This document shows positions 62,323 through 64,000 of a stretch of DNA of 64,000 bases, piece after piece. The notes beneath the pieces are model-generated. The model worked only from the letters and a program-made list of their open reading frames with translations, was not told where the DNA came from and did not search any database. Both the position numbers and the translations under genes were made by a program. This DNA comes from DTU019 sp050949825. Lineage in GTDB: Bacteria; Bacillota; Syntrophomonadia; Syntrophomonadales; Syntrophomonadaceae. The stretch lies in the NCBI GenBank assembly GCA_050949825.1, contig JBMNGL010000004.1, positions 1 through 64,000 of the forward strand. The letters are read 5' to 3'. How positions within the stretch are numbered: position 1 is the first letter of the stretch; each line of letters opens with the position of its first letter.

Positions 62323-63528
62323 CTAGGCGGATTGAGGTTGTTGTTCTGAAGGGGTTGGCGAAAACTGGGGGATGTAAAGGGATGCTGCCAGATTGGCCAG
62401 GGCAATGAGTGCGGCTGCCAGGAAAACCCAGTAATAACCGCAGTAGGCCCATAGCAATCCGCCTCCGATAGGAACGGTCATGGAAATCATATGATCAAGG
62501 GTTATTCCCATTGAGATGGTAGGGCTGATGTCATCCGGTGTATCTACGATGCGATTTAAATAAGTGACCCGGGCCATATTGACAGCAAATAGCACTTGAT
62601 CCGCGATAAAGCAGGCCATTACTACCAGCAAGGCGATATGGACAGGAAACCATTGCGCTGCAAAGGCATAGAGGACGCAAATAAAAACCAGAATAAGTGA
62701 TTCCAGAAAGATAATCCGTCTTTCCCCAATGCGGTCTATAGCCAGGCCCAGCAGAGGTCTGAAAAACAACCCTATGGAAGTGCCGATCAAGCCCAGGATA
62801 GCAAAGGTCTGAACCCCTTGTCCAAACAAATGAATCAAAACCCAGGGGGCGAAGGTAAGAAAAATCTGCTTACGGGCTCCAAAAAGCATGTTCAGCAGGT
62901 AGAAGAGCAGGTACTTCCTTTTCAGTAATAGATAGCGTTCAGGGCGCTTGATGGGTTCTGCCTTAATCAACCCCAGACTGATGGCAGCCAGGAGAGCACA
63001 TACCCCGGCGATGCCGAAAATCGTTCCGAAGGTAAAGTGAAATAAGCTAACCCCTAAATACACCAGCAGTGAACCCAGAAGGATGCCGGCTGCTTCCAGG
63101 CCTCCAATCTGTCCCAATATTCTGCCTGCCTGCCCCTTTTTGGCCAGGCGCAAAGCCAGCGAGGAACGCATGACCATAAACAGATGGGCTCCAGTGCTCC
63201 ACATCAACATCCAGAATACCACCAAATGAAAATTTGGAGCCAAAAAACCCTGACCCCACAAGGAGATGCCAACCAGCAGAGCGGAAAGCATCGCCAGGCG
63301 GGTGTCTTTGAGAAACAGCAGGGCGGTGAATACCACTACCACCAGAAAGCCCGGCAACTCTCGGGGGAATTCCAGTCCCCCGCGGGCTACCTCACTGAGA
63401 TTATGAACCTGGGCCAGATAATTATTGAAAGATGGGTCATACAAACCACTGTACAATCCCATCATCAGGTTGGCGAAGGCAAACAGGATCAAGGCCAGAC
63501 TATAGCGCCGAATACCCGTGGGTCTCAC
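62323..63528 (-). CDS. MFS transporter
   Basis: A 401-residue major-facilitator protein with about twelve helices. The central loop is KAEPIKRPERYLLLKRKYLL, and typical MFS stretches are GLFFRPLLGLAIDRIGERRI (helix 8-9 motif) and LRLAKKGQAGRILGQIGGLE. GTG 63528 follows GAGGGAG at short spacing, so the start is less sure. Substrate unknown. Single gene; the repeat region lies upstream of it. Confidence 0.82.
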   Translation of the reverse strand: MRPTGIRRYSLALILFAFANLMMGLYSGLYDPSFNNYLAQVHNLSEVARGGLEFPRELPGFLVVVVFTALLFLKDTRLAMLSALLVGISLWGQGFLAPNFHLVVFWMLMWSTGAHLFMVMRSSLALRLAKKGQAGRILGQIGGLEAAGILLGSLLVYLGVSLFHFTFGTIFGIAGVCALLAAISLGLIKAEPIKRPERYLLLKRKYLLFYLLNMLFGARKQIFLTFAPWVLIHLFGQGVQTFAILGLIGTSIGLFFRPLLGLAIDRIGERRIIFLESLILVFICVLYAFAAQWFPVHIALLVVMACFIADQVLFAVNMARVTYLNRIVDTPDDISPTISMGITLDHMISMTVPIGGGLLWAYCGYYWVFLAAALIALANLAASLYIPQFSPTPSEQQPQSA

Positions 63529-63637
63529 ACTCCCTCATGCTATACCATTCAGCCTATTGTACTTCTTTATGCAGGGTGTAACAAGATGTGTATAGTATCT
63601 CACTGCCTCAGTTTGCCATTGTCGGACAGAGCGCAGC

Positions 63638-63821
63638 GTTGCCATGCTGAGCTCTTTTATATTGTCATCCTGGGCTACCCTATATTGTCATCCTGAGCTC
63701 TTTTATATTGTCATCCTGGGCTACCCTACATTGTCATCCTGGGCTACTTTATATTGTCATCCTGAGCTACTTTATATTGTCATCCTGAGCTACTTTATAT
63801 TGTCATCCTGAGCGAAGCGAA
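63638..63821 (+). repeat. Tandem array of a 23-bp repeat, about eight units
   Basis: Units begin at 63638 (degenerate), 63661, 63684, 63707, 63730, 63753, 63776 and 63799. The unit is ATTGTCATCCTG, then R, then GCTACYYTAT with few changes. The last unit merges into the palindromic repeat. There are no spacers, so it is a simple tandem repeat seeded from the palindrome's arm. Confidence 0.9.
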
Positions 63822-63884
63822 GGATCTTTCCCCGGCAACCCGTGCCTACACTAAGATCCTTCGGGCAGCGCCCTCAGGATGACA
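63802..63884. repeat. Palindromic repeat, copy 2
   Basis: Arms GTCATCCTGAGCGAAGCG, AAGGATCTT and AAGATCCTT, CTCAGGATGAC. It is the reverse complement of the copy at 44289-44372 apart from the loop. The tandem array is fused to its left arm. The rest of the sequence to 64000 shows no gene. Confidence 0.8.
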
Positions 63885-64000
63885 GAACCGGGGGCTTCCA
63901 TAATGATACGGGGCTTTGTGGTAGAAGGTAAGCCATGAACTGGGAAATTACAGCAGGAGTCCTAACGCGAACCCCGCAGTATGTCTTGATAAACTGACTG

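Noticed and set aside
63638..63821. Regular 23-bp repeats as a CRISPR array
   Set aside because: The units are contiguous without spacers, and no cas gene is in the window.

Overview
The window looks like chromosomal DNA of an anaerobic, endospore-forming clostridial Firmicute. Evidence: a GerA-type germinant receptor operon, CotF-like spore coat genes, double-cubane cluster proteins with their ATP-driven activator, a TAXI-TRAP transporter, and a surface protein with a copper-amine-oxidase-N stalk domain. Nothing fixes the genus; a Syntrophomonadaceae/Peptococcaceae-like host is only an inference. No rRNA, complete tRNA, CRISPR array or replication origin was seen.

Layout. 1-8 kb is decaying accessory DNA: a truncated M56 peptidase joined head-on to an ABC ATPase tail, remnants of a two-component system, an intact MarR gene with a clear promoter and operators, CPBP protease and DUF6544 genes (each with a broken second copy), an AbrB/RelE-like toxin-antitoxin pair and a frameshifted XRE regulator. 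8.2-11.7 kb is a redox cluster: two double-cubane (HgdB/YjiM-like) proteins around a YjiL-like ATPase activator, with a DUF3343 reading frame directly behind an amber stop. 12.2-18.5 kb carries a MalT-type LuxR regulator, a DUF2442 protein and a 1116-residue repeat-rich surface protein. 18.6-20.4 kb holds a short Gly-ended peptide gene, a tmRNA-3'-end-like fragment, an inverted-repeat element and small genes.

20.6-24.8 kb and 37.8-43.8 kb are two loci of the same kind, each headed on the minus strand by an RNA that I identify as the Moco (molybdenum/tungsten cofactor) riboswitch. Each encodes a BtuFCD/MolABC-type ABC importer. The first adds a DUF364 putative metal-chelation protein. The second adds a SAM methyltransferase and a radical-SAM protein fused to the C-lobe of the importer's own binding-protein family. 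I consider this riboswitch-controlled Mo/W acquisition and modification system the most interesting content.

25.8-34.3 kb has cbiZ (cobinamide salvage), a MaoC-like hydratase and a ger operon whose gerAC is broken by a frameshift and an IS21-family insertion. 34.5-37.1 kb holds an EamA protein, an aminotransferase and a secreted poly-gamma-glutamate hydrolase. 44-64 kb is a series of ordinary genes: ribosomal protein bL25, a trpA remnant, MATE exporter, TAXI-TRAP operon, lipoprotein, LysE exporter, SsuABC/TauABC-like importer, coat proteins, HD-GYP protein, a MacAB-like export system and an MFS transporter. It ends in a 23-bp tandem array and a palindromic repeat also present at 44.3 kb.
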